Counted from the first letter of the stretch, positions 1 through 9,139 are shown. The stretch: DNA of 14,244 nt from Bacteroidales bacterium (GCA_017472115.1 JAFUQW010000138.1:1-14244); one strand, 5' to 3'. Program-made: numbers and translations. Notes: generated by a model from the letters alone, not told the origin.

Positions 1-574
1 TCCGGGGTGCGGAACAGGCTCGGAGACAGATTCTCTGAAGGATCATATTTCCTCGAATGGTCTGAATCCGGTCTGCATAATGCTGACACACGGTCATTTC
101 GACCATGTGCTGGGCGTGGCGGCTCTTTCCAGGGCATACGACGGGATTCCGGTGTATATGCATCCTTCAGACAAGGTGACGCTTGAGAACAACACCTACT
201 TCACGAAAGTGTTCGGTGTGGCGACTCCTGAGCCATTCCTGACGGTTGACATCACGGAAGGATCTGTAATCCGGGTCGGAGACATGGCTTTTGAGGTCAT
301 CGAGACTCCGGGACATACACCCGGAGGAGTCTGTTTCCTTGAACGCAATGAGAAGGTCCTGATCAGCGGAGACACACTTTTTGCAGGAAGCATCGGCCGT
401 ACCGACCATCCGGGAGGTGATTATGATGCGCTGATGAAGGGAATTTTCGAGAAGCTGATGGTCCTTGACGGGGACATCAGGGTCATCCCGGGACACGGAC
501 CGGAGACTTCGATAGCAGACGAGAGGATGACGAATCCGTTCCTCTTTCCTTTTAATGAACCGCTTGATGAGTAA
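1..574 (+). CDS. MBL-fold metallo-hydrolase, glyoxalase II-like (5' end outside window)
   Basis: The frame is open from base 2, so the first in-window ATG at 80 is internal and the true start lies upstream. About 190 residues are visible. The metallo-beta-lactamase metal ligands are all present in order: the HxHxDH motif as HGHFDH, a PGHTPGG histidine, the SGDTLF aspartate and the IPGHGP histidine. The spacing and these motifs match the small YcbL/glyoxalase II-like branch (about 210 residues), so only some 20 N-terminal residues should be missing. These are soluble cytoplasmic hydrolases, usually of thioesters such as hydroxyacyl-glutathione. Since Bacteroidota often lack glutathione, the real substrate is open. 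The stop overlaps the uvrA start, suggesting co-transcription. The family call is firm; the substrate is not known. Confidence 0.9.
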   Translation, partial: PGCGTGSETDSLKDHISSNGLNPVCIMLTHGHFDHVLGVAALSRAYDGIPVYMHPSDKVTLENNTYFTKVFGVATPEPFLTVDITEGSVIRVGDMAFEVIETPGHTPGGVCFLERNEKVLISGDTLFAGSIGRTDHPGGDYDALMKGIFEKLMVLDGDIRVIPGHGPETSIADERMTNPFLFPFNEPLDE

Positions 575-3326
575 AAAGGAATATATAGAAATAATAGGGG
601 CGAAGGCCCATAACCTGAAGGGAGCGACATTATCGATTCCCCGCGGGGAGTTCGTCGTGGTGACAGGACTCAGCGGCAGCGGAAAGTCGTCACTGGCATT
701 CGACACGATATATGCGGAGGGTCAGAGGAGATACATGGATACGCTTTCGACATATGCAAAGCATTTCATGGGTATTCTTGAAAAGCCTGAAGTGGAATCC
801 ATCACAGGCCTGAGTCCGATCATCGCCATCGAGCAGAAGACCACGGGAAACAATCCACGTTCAACAGTCGGCACCATTACGGAAATATATGATTTCCTGC
901 GACTGCTTTATGCACGCGCTTCTACAGCCTACTCCCCTGAGACCGGAAAGGCCATGGTAAGATACTCCGACGAACAGATCGTTTCACTGATCATGGAGAA
1001 CTACCGGGACCGGAAATGCTATCTGCTGTCTCCTCTCGTGAAGGGCCGCAAGGGACATTACAAGGAACTGCTCGAACAGATGAGGAAGAGGGGCTACACG
1101 CAGATCCGCATTGACGGAGAACTCTGCGAGTTGAACGAAATCACGGCCTTAGACCGCTACAAGCCACATTTCATTGAGCTTGTGATCGATCGTCTGAAGC
1201 CTTCTGCAAAAGACGAGAAGAGGATCAAGAGTTCCGTCATGTCGGCCCTGAATTTCGGAAAGGGTTCGCTCGCCATCCTGGATCAGGAGAGCGGAGAACT
1301 GAGTCATTATTCCAAGCATCTGGTGTGTCCGGACACAGGCATATCTCTTGCCGAGCCTGCACCGCACTCATTCTCATTCAACTCGCCGCAAGGATATTGC
1401 CCCCACTGCAAGGGACTTGGAACAGTAGTGAACGTCGATGTAGCCACAATCATCCCTGACCCTGCCGTATCCATTGCCGACGGCGGAATCATACCTTTGG
1501 GAAAGATCAGGGAAACAAAGAAATTCGACATAATCCGCTCTATAGCCCGCAAATATAATTTCTCTCTGTACGACCCGATCAACGAACTACCGGACGAAAT
1601 TGTTTCTCTGATCGTCTATGGATCCGATGAACTTTTCAGAGTCGGAGAGGGCACCTCTTCAGAAATGGTGTCATTCCCGGGCATCGTGAGCGACATCAAT
1701 GAGAAGATCACCTGTCCTGTGTGTGGCGGAACCCGTCTCAACAAGGACACCACATATTTCAAGATCGACGGAAAGACCATTTCGGAAGTCGCCGCGATGG
1801 AAATCAGTCAGCTTCACGAATGGCTCCACTCGCTGGATTCCGTTCTGGGCAGCCGCGAAAGCCTTATCGCACGCGACATACTCAAGGAGTTGAAGGACAG
1901 GACATCCTTCCTTCTTGACGTAGGACTTGAATACCTCTCGCTCGACCGCGCAACCGCCTCATTGTCAGGAGGTGAAAGTCAGAGAATCAGACTTGCCACA
2001 CAGATAGGCTCAAAGCTCGTCAATGTACTTTACATCCTTGACGAACCGTCCATCGGACTTCACCAGAGAGACAACAGAAAGCTTATAGCCTCGCTCAAGA
2101 AACTGCGTGATGAGGGCAATTCGGTGATGGTCGTGGAGCATGACGCCGAGACCATGCTGGCTGCGGACTGGCTGATAGATGTCGGTCCGGGAGCCGGAGC
2201 GGAAGGAGGTGAAATATGTTTCAACGGCCCCATATCAGAAATTGCCGGCGGGGAGTCGGCGACTCTTGACTACCTTAACGGCAGAAACTCCATAGAAGTG
2301 CCGGCAGAACGATGCACCGGTAACGGCCTGACGCTCGGTATCCGCGGAGCAAGGGGAAACAACCTCAAGAACATCGACATAGACTTCCCTCTCGGAATGC
2401 TCATAGGAGTAGCAGGAGTCAGTGGCAGCGGCAAGTCGTCTTTAGTGAACGAGACCCTCATGCCGATACTCAAGAACAAGTTCTATAATGCCAAGATGCA
2501 GCCTCTCCCCTACGATTCCATTGTGGGCGTCTCCAACATAGACAAGCTGATAGAAATCGACCAGAGCCCGATAGGCCGCACTCCGCGAAGCAATCCTGCC
2601 ACCTTCACAGGTGTGTTCAACGACATCCGCAACCTCTTCGAAGCCACTCCCGATGCCAAGGTACGTGGTTTTAAGGCGGGCCGGTTCTCATTCAATGTCC
2701 CTGGAGGACGATGCGAGGAATGCAAGGGAGCCGGAATCAAGGTGATAGAGATGAACTTCCTCCCTTCGGTCAATGTGGTCTGCAACGAATGCCGCGGACG
2801 AAGATACAAGAATGACACTCTGGCTGTAAAATACAAGGGGAAGAACATCAACGATGTATTGGAAATGCCTATCAGCGAGGCGTATGCATTCTTCGAGAAC
2901 ATACCTTCCATAGCCCAGAAGCTCAAGGCATTGGTGGATGTGGGACTCGGCTATGTGCGCCTCGGACAGTCTGCTGTAACCCTTTCCGGAGGTGAAAGCC
3001 AGAGAATGAAGCTTGCGGCGGAACTGGCTAAGAAGGGCACCGGCAACACATTGTATATCCTGGACGAACCGACAACAGGACTCCATTTCGAGGATATAAA
3101 GGTGCTGCTTGGTGTATTGCAGCAGCTTGTCGATCAAGGCAATACCGTCATCATCATCGAGCATAACCTTGATGTGCTCAAGTCTGTCGATTACATTTTT
3201 GACATGGGACCGGAAGGCGGACGGAAAGGTGGAACGATAGTTGCGGAAGGCACTCCAGAGCAGCTGGCTGCAGACCCTGCTTCCGTCACAGGACCATTTT
3301 TAGCAGAAATATTAGAAACTGTCTGA
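567..3326 (+). CDS. uvrA: UvrA, excinuclease ABC subunit A
   Basis: This is the DNA-damage recognition ATPase of nucleotide excision repair, which dimerises and loads UvrB on lesions. It shows the tandem ABC layout. Walker A motifs GLSGSGKSS (Lys40) and GVSGSGKSS (Lys623) are each followed by an LSGGESQR signature and a YILDEP Walker B. The C-terminal zinc finger is intact (Cys716/719 and Cys739/742). In the first zinc module Cys278/281 are present, but the partner pair reads CPDT, so one cysteine is Thr257. Length is 919 residues from ATG 567, normal for UvrA. An in-frame ATG at 555 would add four residues. I prefer 567 because its overlap with the upstream hydrolase is only 8 nt, but neither start has a convincing ribosome site. 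No clear terminator follows. Confidence 0.97.
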   Translation: MSKKEYIEIIGAKAHNLKGATLSIPRGEFVVVTGLSGSGKSSLAFDTIYAEGQRRYMDTLSTYAKHFMGILEKPEVESITGLSPIIAIEQKTTGNNPRSTVGTITEIYDFLRLLYARASTAYSPETGKAMVRYSDEQIVSLIMENYRDRKCYLLSPLVKGRKGHYKELLEQMRKRGYTQIRIDGELCELNEITALDRYKPHFIELVIDRLKPSAKDEKRIKSSVMSALNFGKGSLAILDQESGELSHYSKHLVCPDTGISLAEPAPHSFSFNSPQGYCPHCKGLGTVVNVDVATIIPDPAVSIADGGIIPLGKIRETKKFDIIRSIARKYNFSLYDPINELPDEIVSLIVYGSDELFRVGEGTSSEMVSFPGIVSDINEKITCPVCGGTRLNKDTTYFKIDGKTISEVAAMEISQLHEWLHSLDSVLGSRESLIARDILKELKDRTSFLLDVGLEYLSLDRATASLSGGESQRIRLATQIGSKLVNVLYILDEPSIGLHQRDNRKLIASLKKLRDEGNSVMVVEHDAETMLAADWLIDVGPGAGAEGGEICFNGPISEIAGGESATLDYLNGRNSIEVPAERCTGNGLTLGIRGARGNNLKNIDIDFPLGMLIGVAGVSGSGKSSLVNETLMPILKNKFYNAKMQPLPYDSIVGVSNIDKLIEIDQSPIGRTPRSNPATFTGVFNDIRNLFEATPDAKVRGFKAGRFSFNVPGGRCEECKGAGIKVIEMNFLPSVNVVCNECRGRRYKNDTLAVKYKGKNINDVLEMPISEAYAFFENIPSIAQKLKALVDVGLGYVRLGQSAVTLSGGESQRMKLAAELAKKGTGNTLYILDEPTTGLHFEDIKVLLGVLQQLVDQGNTVIIIEHNLDVLKSVDYIFDMGPEGGRKGGTIVAEGTPEQLAADPASVTGPFLAEILETV

Positions 3327-3510
3327 AATTTTATAATGTGTTTTCGATTCTGCTCTCGCAAGTTTCGTCGGTTTTTCTGTATTCAGATGAGGATAGCGGT
3401 TCTGACGAGGAAAAGAGGAAAAATATGCCGAAAAGACACATAACAGGCAAATAGATTTATTCAGTTTCAACAATTAATGATTTTTCGGAGAAAAATTTAA
3501 ACAGTTTCTT

Positions 3511-5208
3511 ATGGAAAAAATAAGAATCTATTGCGAGAACACCGGAGCGCATCTCGAAGTGGAGATGGGTAAGACATTGAACTCCCTCGCCGCTGAAGCC
3601 TTTACCGTTTCAGACGGTGCTCCTGTACTGTCAGCCTTGGTTGACAACAAGCTCAAGGCATTGGACTACAAGATAATAAATCCGCACAATGTCCGTTTCC
3701 TCGACTACAATCATCCCGACGGACGCAGAACCTATATCCGCTCGCTCTGCTTCGTCCTGCAGAAGGTGGTGCGCGAAATCTTCCCTGACAAGGTGCTCGC
3801 CATAGATTATTCCCTTCCGAGCGGTCTCTACTGCGAGATCCGCGAAACCGTTCCCTTGGAGGACGGAAGGCCGAAGATATATTTTCTGACCGACGAGGAG
3901 ATCATGCGTGTGGAGGCGAGGATGAAGGAGATTGTCGCTGCAGACCTGCCTTTCGCGAAACGGATGATCAGTGCGGGCGAGGCCGAGAGGCTCTTTGCCG
4001 AGAACCATCAGTCGGAAAAGGTGCAGCTGCTGAGGTCCCTTGGCAGATTCAACTATAATGTGTATTTCCTCGACGGAGATGCAGATACATTCTACGGCCC
4101 GCTCGCTCCTTCGACAGGATGTCTGAGGATGTTCGCTCTGATGGGATTCAATGACGGATTCTGCCTCCAGTACCCTATGTACGGAGATCCGGGCAGGGTG
4201 CTGCCGATGAAGAGGCAGTCCAAACTGGCTACTGCGCTCAAGAAGCATTCCGACTGGTGCTCGGTGATGGGAGTCAGGGGTGTGGGCAAACTGAATGAAG
4301 TGGTGAAGTCCGGCAAGGTGGTGGATCTGATCAACCTATCCGAGGCGCTTCACGAGAGGATGTATGCCGACATAGCCGACCAGATATTCGCCCGCAGAGG
4401 CAGTGTGAAGATAGTGTTCATCGCCGGTCCGTCAAGCAGCGGAAAGACATCCACCTCCAAGAGGGTCGCCCTTCAGTGCCGCATTCTCGGTATGAATCCG
4501 AAGGTGATCGAACTCGACAACTATTTCGTTGACAGGGAGTTGACTCCTCGTGACGAAAAAGGAGAATACGATTTCGAGGCACTCGGAGCGATGGATCTGG
4601 ACTTCCTCGGGAAACAGCTCAACGAACTTCTTGAAGGCAAGGAAGTCGAGATTCCACGATTTGATTTCAAGGAAGGCAAGAGATATTTTGCAGGCAACTT
4701 CATGCAGCTGCATGAGAAGGACATCCTGATAATGGAAGGAATCCATGCATTGAATCCGGCAATGATTCCGGGAGTCGATCCTTCAAAGGTATTCCGCGTC
4801 TATGCTTCAGCCCTCACTTCCCTGTCGATAGATGAGAACAACAACATTTCAACTTCCGACAACAGGATGCTGCGCAGAATGATCCGTGACAACCGCACCC
4901 GAGGCGTCGTGCCTGAGGAAACAATCATGCGATGGGCCAGCGTACGCAGAGGTGAGAACCGCAACATCTTCCCGTATCAGGAGAATGCGGATGCTGTGTT
5001 CAATTCGGCTCACATTTTCGAACTTCCGGTGCTGAAATACTATGCGGAGCCGCTTCTGCGCAGGATTTCACCTTCGTCACCGGCCTTTACGGAGGCTTCC
5101 CGCATGCTTAAGTTCCTGGACTACATCGTGGCTCTGACTCCTGCAGAGATTGCAGCCATCCCGCCTACGTCCATTCTCAGGGAGTTCATCGACGGGCAGA
5201 CCTTATAG
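3511..5208 (+). CDS. Nucleoside (uridine) kinase with N-terminal TGS / ThrRS-like domains
   Basis: 565 residues. The N-terminal ~60 residues resemble a TGS (ubiquitin-like) domain. The next part (DYNHPDGRRTYIRSL and following, to about residue 230) resembles the second domain of threonyl-tRNA synthetase. The C-terminal half is a P-loop phosphoribulokinase/uridine-kinase domain with Walker A GPSSSGKT at 306-313 and the substrate-side motif DNYF..R..TPRD..G.YDFE. Proteins of this architecture are common in Bacteroidota and Firmicutes and are annotated as nucleoside or uridine kinases, which phosphorylate uridine/cytidine for pyrimidine salvage in the cytoplasm. The role of the tRNA-synthetase-like N-terminus is unknown. 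The gene stands alone, 184 bp after uvrA; a weak -7-like box TAGATTTA lies at 3452-3459. The RAYT gene converges on its 3' end. Confidence 0.9.
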   Translation: MEKIRIYCENTGAHLEVEMGKTLNSLAAEAFTVSDGAPVLSALVDNKLKALDYKIINPHNVRFLDYNHPDGRRTYIRSLCFVLQKVVREIFPDKVLAIDYSLPSGLYCEIRETVPLEDGRPKIYFLTDEEIMRVEARMKEIVAADLPFAKRMISAGEAERLFAENHQSEKVQLLRSLGRFNYNVYFLDGDADTFYGPLAPSTGCLRMFALMGFNDGFCLQYPMYGDPGRVLPMKRQSKLATALKKHSDWCSVMGVRGVGKLNEVVKSGKVVDLINLSEALHERMYADIADQIFARRGSVKIVFIAGPSSSGKTSTSKRVALQCRILGMNPKVIELDNYFVDRELTPRDEKGEYDFEALGAMDLDFLGKQLNELLEGKEVEIPRFDFKEGKRYFAGNFMQLHEKDILIMEGIHALNPAMIPGVDPSKVFRVYASALTSLSIDENNNISTSDNRMLRRMIRDNRTRGVVPEETIMRWASVRRGENRNIFPYQENADAVFNSAHIFELPVLKYYAEPLLRRISPSSPAFTEASRMLKFLDYIVALTPAEIAAIPPTSILREFIDGQTL

Positions 5209-5300
5209 ACCGCGTGTCCTGTATAGTTTTGACTATCAACACTTTAAACCTTCACCCCTCCCGTTTCGAGGTACCCCTTAAAAGTCTAAATCACTGCACA

Positions 5301-6206
5301 TCAGCGACTTATCTGACACACCATATGCAAAAACCTGAAGATCTGACTGATGGAAGCGCAAGTGTGATGATGAAGGTTGTCGGCCAGTGACATCTTGTCC
5401 TCAGCTGCCCATGTCGTGACGGAACGCACAGGAGAAACCTGCAACTTTCTCCTGACATATGAAATGATTTCGCGATAAGCGACATCACTGCCGTGATGGA
5501 AGGCTTCCTTGATATCGTATTCACTGCCGGTATTGGAGTTCACCGCAATCCGCAGTTTCTGAATACTGCCATAGTAACTTACTGCATAACCGTAATCTAT
5601 CGGATTATAGCAGCTGATGATATAATCCGTCAATCGCTTCCTGTCATCTTCAGACAGTTTCGAGAACAGTCTCCTGACCTGTATGAAGTTCAGCCAGGAG
5701 CCACTGTCTGTCACTCTGTTTATCTCAGCAACGGCATTCCGGAAAGCCTTTGAAGAGTCACGTAACCTGACACGAGCAGAAAACGGATTGCTGTCCGTGG
5801 CATACGCCATAAAATTCCAACGGTATTCTTCCATACTGCGGCACAATCCTTTCTCGACCGGATTATTCAGCACATAGGCTATCGATGTTCTGATCTTCTT
5901 TGGTCCCTTCTTCCAGGCTCTGCCGAAAGAACTTTCAAAAAGACTTCCTTTCCGTCCAACATCTTCATTATATTTCTTCACGAACACTGAAGTTAAATGA
6001 CTGACAAATCTGCAGACTTCCTCATCCGAATCAGCATCTATGAGATAATGCAGATGGTCGATCATGATACATAATCCCACAATCCTTATCTTATATTTCT
6101 CCGACACCTTTGCAAAGATGCTGAAAAACACCAGATAATCCTCAACATCATAAAAGATGTTGAATCCGTTCAATGTCCTCTGATAAACATGCAGTATCCC
6201 TTCCAT
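5301..6206 (-). CDS. REP-associated tyrosine transposase (RAYT, Y1/HUH family) with C-terminal extension
   Basis: 301 residues. The N-terminal half is a Y1 (IS200-like) single-strand transposase domain. The HUH motif is His51-Leu52-His53 within MIDHLHYLI, and the likely catalytic tyrosine is Tyr111 in YVLNNPV, a spacing like that of E. coli TnpA-REP. IS200 TnpA proteins are about 150 residues and typical RAYTs about 165-220, so residues ~170-301 are an added C-terminal part. Its end (SISQIFRFLHM) could be a helix-turn-helix. RAYTs are single-copy domesticated transposases that nick single-stranded DNA at REP palindromes. It lies convergent to the kinase and 246 bp downstream of the CoA-transferase gene on the same strand, beyond that operon's terminator. 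The frame is intact with both catalytic elements, so it may be active. No tnpB partner is present. Confidence 0.85.
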   Translation of the reverse strand: MEGILHVYQRTLNGFNIFYDVEDYLVFFSIFAKVSEKYKIRIVGLCIMIDHLHYLIDADSDEEVCRFVSHLTSVFVKKYNEDVGRKGSLFESSFGRAWKKGPKKIRTSIAYVLNNPVEKGLCRSMEEYRWNFMAYATDSNPFSARVRLRDSSKAFRNAVAEINRVTDSGSWLNFIQVRRLFSKLSEDDRKRLTDYIISCYNPIDYGYAVSYYGSIQKLRIAVNSNTGSEYDIKEAFHHGSDVAYREIISYVRRKLQVSPVRSVTTWAAEDKMSLADNLHHHTCASISQIFRFLHMVCQISR

Positions 6207-6250
6207 ACGCCCCTGTCTTATGTGCCCTATAACTCATTGTAAATCAACAC

Positions 6251-6349
6251 GTCAGCGTTTTATCGCCCCTAGGATTTCATGACCCCGTCAAAAGCTGACT
6301 CATTAACAATCAAGGACATGCAGAGCACACCCACATCCTTGTCTGCATG
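6251..6349. repeat. Two inverted repeats in the RAYT leader
   Basis: Two stem-forming sequences lie just upstream of the RAYT start. The first pairs GTCAGCGTTTT (6251-6261) with AAAAGCTGAC (6290-6299): 10 bp with one bulged G and a 28-nt loop. The second pairs CATGCAGA (6317-6324) with TCTGCATG (6342-6349): 8 bp with a 17-nt loop. Subterminal hairpins are the recognition elements of IS200/IS605 and RAYT enzymes, so these could be protein-binding sites. They could equally be leader structures controlling translation, or chance pairings. The two stems do not share sequence. Confidence 0.45.
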
Positions 6350-6350
6350 G

Positions 6351-6358
6351 CAAAACTA
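6351..6358 (-). promoter_or_regulatory. Candidate -7 box for the RAYT gene
   Basis: On the minus strand this reads TAGTTTTG, a full match to the Bacteroidota -7 consensus TAnnTTTG. No TTTG -33 element is found at the usual 19-21 nt spacing. If used, the transcript would carry a leader of roughly 135-140 nt containing both inverted repeats at 6251-6349. The support is one short motif only. Confidence 0.25.
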
Positions 6359-6382
6359 TATCAAAGAACACAAAGCGGGTAT

Positions 6383-6429
6383 AAAAAAAAGAAAAATGTG
6401 ACGAAATAATTTTTATAATCGTCACATTT
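6383..6429 (-). terminator. Rho-independent terminator of the aminotransferase/CoA-transferase operon
   Basis: Read on the minus strand, a perfect 11-bp stem (AAATGTGACGA with TCGTCACATTT; arms 6419-6429 and 6394-6404) and a 14-nt loop are followed by a T-rich tail, TTCTTTTTTTTAT. It begins 23 nt after the CoA-transferase stop codon, the expected place. It also insulates the downstream RAYT gene on the same strand. Confidence 0.85.
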
Positions 6430-6452
6430 CACATAAATATTCACTATCTTAT

Positions 6453-7739
6453 TCAGCCATGAAAGGCATAGCCGAAGCGTTCGCGGGCGGCGCGTTCGAG
6501 ATCTTCGCGGACAGACGGATGGGCTATGGCGATAAGGGCTCGTGCGCGCTCCACCAGGGACTTGCCCCTGAGTTCAGCCACTCCGTACTCTGTGACTATG
6601 TTCTGGATCATATGACGGGTAGTGACCACGCCGGCTCCTTCCGTAAGCACAGGATTGATCTTCGAGCGTCCCTTCTCAGTCATGGACGGGATGGCGATGA
6701 ATGTCTTGCCCCCCTCGGAAAGAGATCCTCCGTACATGAAATCGTGCTGTCCGCCTACTCCGGAAATTATTCTCGTACCCACAGAATCGGCACACACCTG
6801 ACCTGTCAGATCGACTTCCACAGCGGAATTGATGGCCATCACCTTAGGATTCTGCGCTATGCGGAACGGGTTGTTGGTCCATGCCACATCCTTAAGCAGC
6901 AGATCCTTACGATAATCCATATAGTCATAGAGGCGCTTGGAGCCGAGGGCTAGCGATGCGATGGAAATGCCGGGACAGACCTTCTTCTGCGAGTTGTCAA
7001 TCACTCCGCTTTCCAGAAGAGGAAGCACTCCGTCCGTCATTGCTTCAGTATGGAGACCGAGATGCTTATGATCCTTCAATGCGGCAAGCACTGCATTCGG
7101 AATACCGCCCACACCTATCTGCAGGGTTGCTCCGTCAGGTATCATTGCAGCAATATGGTTGCCGATTGCAGTATCTATGGCTGTAGGTTCCGCAGTCGGA
7201 ACTTCAACCAGCGGATCATCCACTTCTACAGCTGCGTCTATCTTCGACACATGGATCAGGGCATCACCATAGGAGAAAGGCATGGCCTTGTTGACCTGAA
7301 CGATCACCTTTTTCGCACATTCGGTCGCGCTGACGGCAAGATCGGCAGACACTCCGAACGAGCAATATCCTTCCTCATTCGGCGGCGAGACATTAAGGAA
7401 CACAGCATCGAGTGGCAGCGTACCGTCACGGAAAAGACCAGGGATCTCACCGAGAAAGGCCGGGATAGTTGTTCCGTAACCATCTGCAAGCCAACGGCGT
7501 ATGTTATTGGCGACAAAAAGGCTCTTGACTATGAACGAGTCTTTGTATTCCGGTCTGCAATAAGGAGCATCGCACTTCCCTACCGCAAATGCCGCATAGA
7601 CCTTTACTCCCTTGAGTTCATGGCCTCGGTCAGCAAGAGCCTGCGACAGCACTTCCGGTATGGATGTGCTGCCCTGGATATAAATGCTGTCACCTGAGTT
7701 GATGAGTTTTACGGCTTCGGCCGCTGTCATGTATTTCAT
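6453..7739 (-). CDS. Acetyl-CoA hydrolase/transferase family CoA-transferase (4-hydroxybutyrate/butyryl/propionyl type)
   Basis: 428 residues, full length for the family. The N-terminal and C-terminal acetyl-CoA hydrolase/transferase domains are both present. Key motifs are GVGGIPNAV (209-217), the catalytic glutamate Glu232 in LGLHTEAMTDG, which forms the glutamyl-CoA thioester, and GVGGQHDF (327-334) near the CoA site. The C-terminal VTEYGVAELRGKSLVERA block is typical. Such enzymes move CoA between short acyl groups and acetate, succinate or 4-hydroxybutyrate in the cytoplasm, and are central to acid-forming fermentation. The exact acyl substrate cannot be read from the sequence. It starts 51 bp after the aminotransferase stop on the same strand, so an operon is likely. 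A TAAATTTG box at 7744-7751 sits too close to the ATG to be a convincing separate promoter. Confidence 0.9.
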   Translation of the reverse strand: MKYMTAAEAVKLINSGDSIYIQGSTSIPEVLSQALADRGHELKGVKVYAAFAVGKCDAPYCRPEYKDSFIVKSLFVANNIRRWLADGYGTTIPAFLGEIPGLFRDGTLPLDAVFLNVSPPNEEGYCSFGVSADLAVSATECAKKVIVQVNKAMPFSYGDALIHVSKIDAAVEVDDPLVEVPTAEPTAIDTAIGNHIAAMIPDGATLQIGVGGIPNAVLAALKDHKHLGLHTEAMTDGVLPLLESGVIDNSQKKVCPGISIASLALGSKRLYDYMDYRKDLLLKDVAWTNNPFRIAQNPKVMAINSAVEVDLTGQVCADSVGTRIISGVGGQHDFMYGGSLSEGGKTFIAIPSMTEKGRSKINPVLTEGAGVVTTRHMIQNIVTEYGVAELRGKSLVERARALIAIAHPSVREDLERAARERFGYAFHG

Positions 7740-7790
7740 AGTACAAATTTATTCATTTATCCACAGGAAATGGAGTTTTCGTGGAGACAA

Positions 7791-9113
7791 TCAATTATGA
7801 TCGGCAGCAAAGAGAGCCAGACGGTCTGCAAGCATATCAAACTGTTCCGGACGGTTGAGTTGCGAAATGCAGATGCGCACGCCGTCCTGACGACTGCCGG
7901 TCATGGAAAGCGCGATGGAACATATTCCATATCTCATCAGTTCACCCATCAGTTCAGTGCTTGACAGACCTTCATAACCGACGGTATAGAAGAATCCGTC
8001 ACTGACGGGCTCGTCACCGTCCTTCTCATAAACTATATGGAAACCGTTGTCTATGAACGACTTCTTGGTAAGTGCCGCTCTACGGGCATATTCGGAAGCC
8101 TCGCCCACGAAATCGAACTCACCGTCAGCCGCAGCTCGGAACATCTCGGCCAAAGCACATTGAGCCGAGTGGCTTGTACCCGAAGAAGCACCGTAAAGCA
8201 GTCCGAGCACGTACGCATCACCGAAACGTGTCATGTTGTAACGCTCCTTGAGTGCAGGATATTCCCTTCTGTATATGGCATCGGATATGGCGATTATTGC
8301 AATACGCTGACCGGCATAGCTGAATATCTTAGAAGCCGACATCAACAGGATGTAATTGTCTGTATATCTGGCGACAGTCGGCTGGAATGGTGGCTGATAT
8401 GGCTTGCCGAGAGGCTTGCGGAAGTCCATGCACATGTATGCAAGATCTTCAATGACTATTGTGTCATGCTTTGTGGCAAGTTCGCCGATTATCCTGAGTT
8501 CCTCGTCCGTGAGGTTGAACCATGCAGGATTGTTAGGGCTTGAATATACCAATGCGGCAATATTCCCCTTTGAAAGATAGGACTCAAGTTTTGCTCTCAG
8601 CTTCTCTCCGCGATATTCATAGATGTCAAAAGAATCGCTCCTGATACCCAGAATCTTCGCCTGACTGCGCTGTACAGGAAATCCGGGATCGATGAAGAGA
8701 ATGGTGTCCTTGCTCAGATCAGCCTGGGCACAGAGCAGGAAAGCCGTAAAACTGCCCTGCATGGAACCTACTGTCGGGATACAGTACTCCGGATTCTGAT
8801 CGACATCAAGAAAGGCCTTTATGAATCTTGAAGCCTGGGTCTTGAGTTCGGGAGTTCCCATCATATTCGGATAGATGGAAGCCACGCCTGCATCCAATGC
8901 AGCCTTCTCAGCTTCGACTCCCACCTTGGCCGGCGGCAGGCCCGGGATGCCCATTTCAAGATGAAGAAAATCCGTCTCCGTACGGCTTTCAAGGGCTCGG
9001 GCGATCGTTCCCGCCTGTCGGATTGTCGATTGTGAAATGTCTGAAATGTCCATCTGTCCCAGTACGGAAGCAAGGACTTCATGGTCGATAGGTAAGGTAT
9101 TCTTCTGTATCAT
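7791..9113 (-). CDS. PLP-dependent aminotransferase, class I/II (fold type I)
   Basis: 440 residues from ATG 9113. All classic fold-type-I residues are visible: SSPNNP with Asn195, Asp223 and Tyr226 in IEDLAYM, the Schiff-base lysine Lys262 in SASKIFSYAGQR, and Arg270. It should transfer an amino group between an amino acid and a 2-oxo acid in the cytoplasm; the substrate is not evident. An in-frame ATG at 9161 would add 16 residues, but a good -7 box (9140-9147) lies inside that extension. The 9113 start also has an AAGG a few bases upstream, so I choose it. It is the first gene of a probable two-gene operon with the CoA-transferase, which suggests amino-acid degradation rather than biosynthesis. 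Confidence 0.9.
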   Translation of the reverse strand: MIQKNTLPIDHEVLASVLGQMDISDISQSTIRQAGTIARALESRTETDFLHLEMGIPGLPPAKVGVEAEKAALDAGVASIYPNMMGTPELKTQASRFIKAFLDVDQNPEYCIPTVGSMQGSFTAFLLCAQADLSKDTILFIDPGFPVQRSQAKILGIRSDSFDIYEYRGEKLRAKLESYLSKGNIAALVYSSPNNPAWFNLTDEELRIIGELATKHDTIVIEDLAYMCMDFRKPLGKPYQPPFQPTVARYTDNYILLMSASKIFSYAGQRIAIIAISDAIYRREYPALKERYNMTRFGDAYVLGLLYGASSGTSHSAQCALAEMFRAAADGEFDFVGEASEYARRAALTKKSFIDNGFHIVYEKDGDEPVSDGFFYTVGYEGLSSTELMGELMRYGICSIALSMTGSRQDGVRICISQLNRPEQFDMLADRLALFAADHN

Positions 9114-9139
9114 AATGCCTTCATCGGGGAGAATGATTC

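Noticed and set aside
3481..3495. TTTTTC/GAAAAA palindrome before the kinase start
   Set aside because: A simple A/T-rich palindrome with a 3-nt loop; likely chance in an A/T-rich leader.
5223..5236. ATAGT/ACTAT small hairpin as terminator of the kinase gene
   Set aside because: Only a 5-bp AT-rich stem without a following T-run.
5235..6250. 8-bp direct repeat ATCAACAC (5235-5242 and 6243-6250) flanking the RAYT gene as a target-site duplication
   Set aside because: Y1 enzymes do not make target duplications, and an 8-mer shared between two flanks of this size is not unlikely by chance.
7050..7697. 215-codon open frame on the plus strand
   Set aside because: It lies opposite the well-supported CoA-transferase gene and resembles no protein family.
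7744..7751. TAAATTTG as a separate promoter for the CoA-transferase
   Set aside because: It matches the -7 consensus but lies 4 nt before the ATG, which would leave no leader; co-transcription with the aminotransferase is simpler.
8037..8543. 168-codon open frame on the plus strand
   Set aside because: Antisense shadow of the aminotransferase gene, with no recognisable motif.
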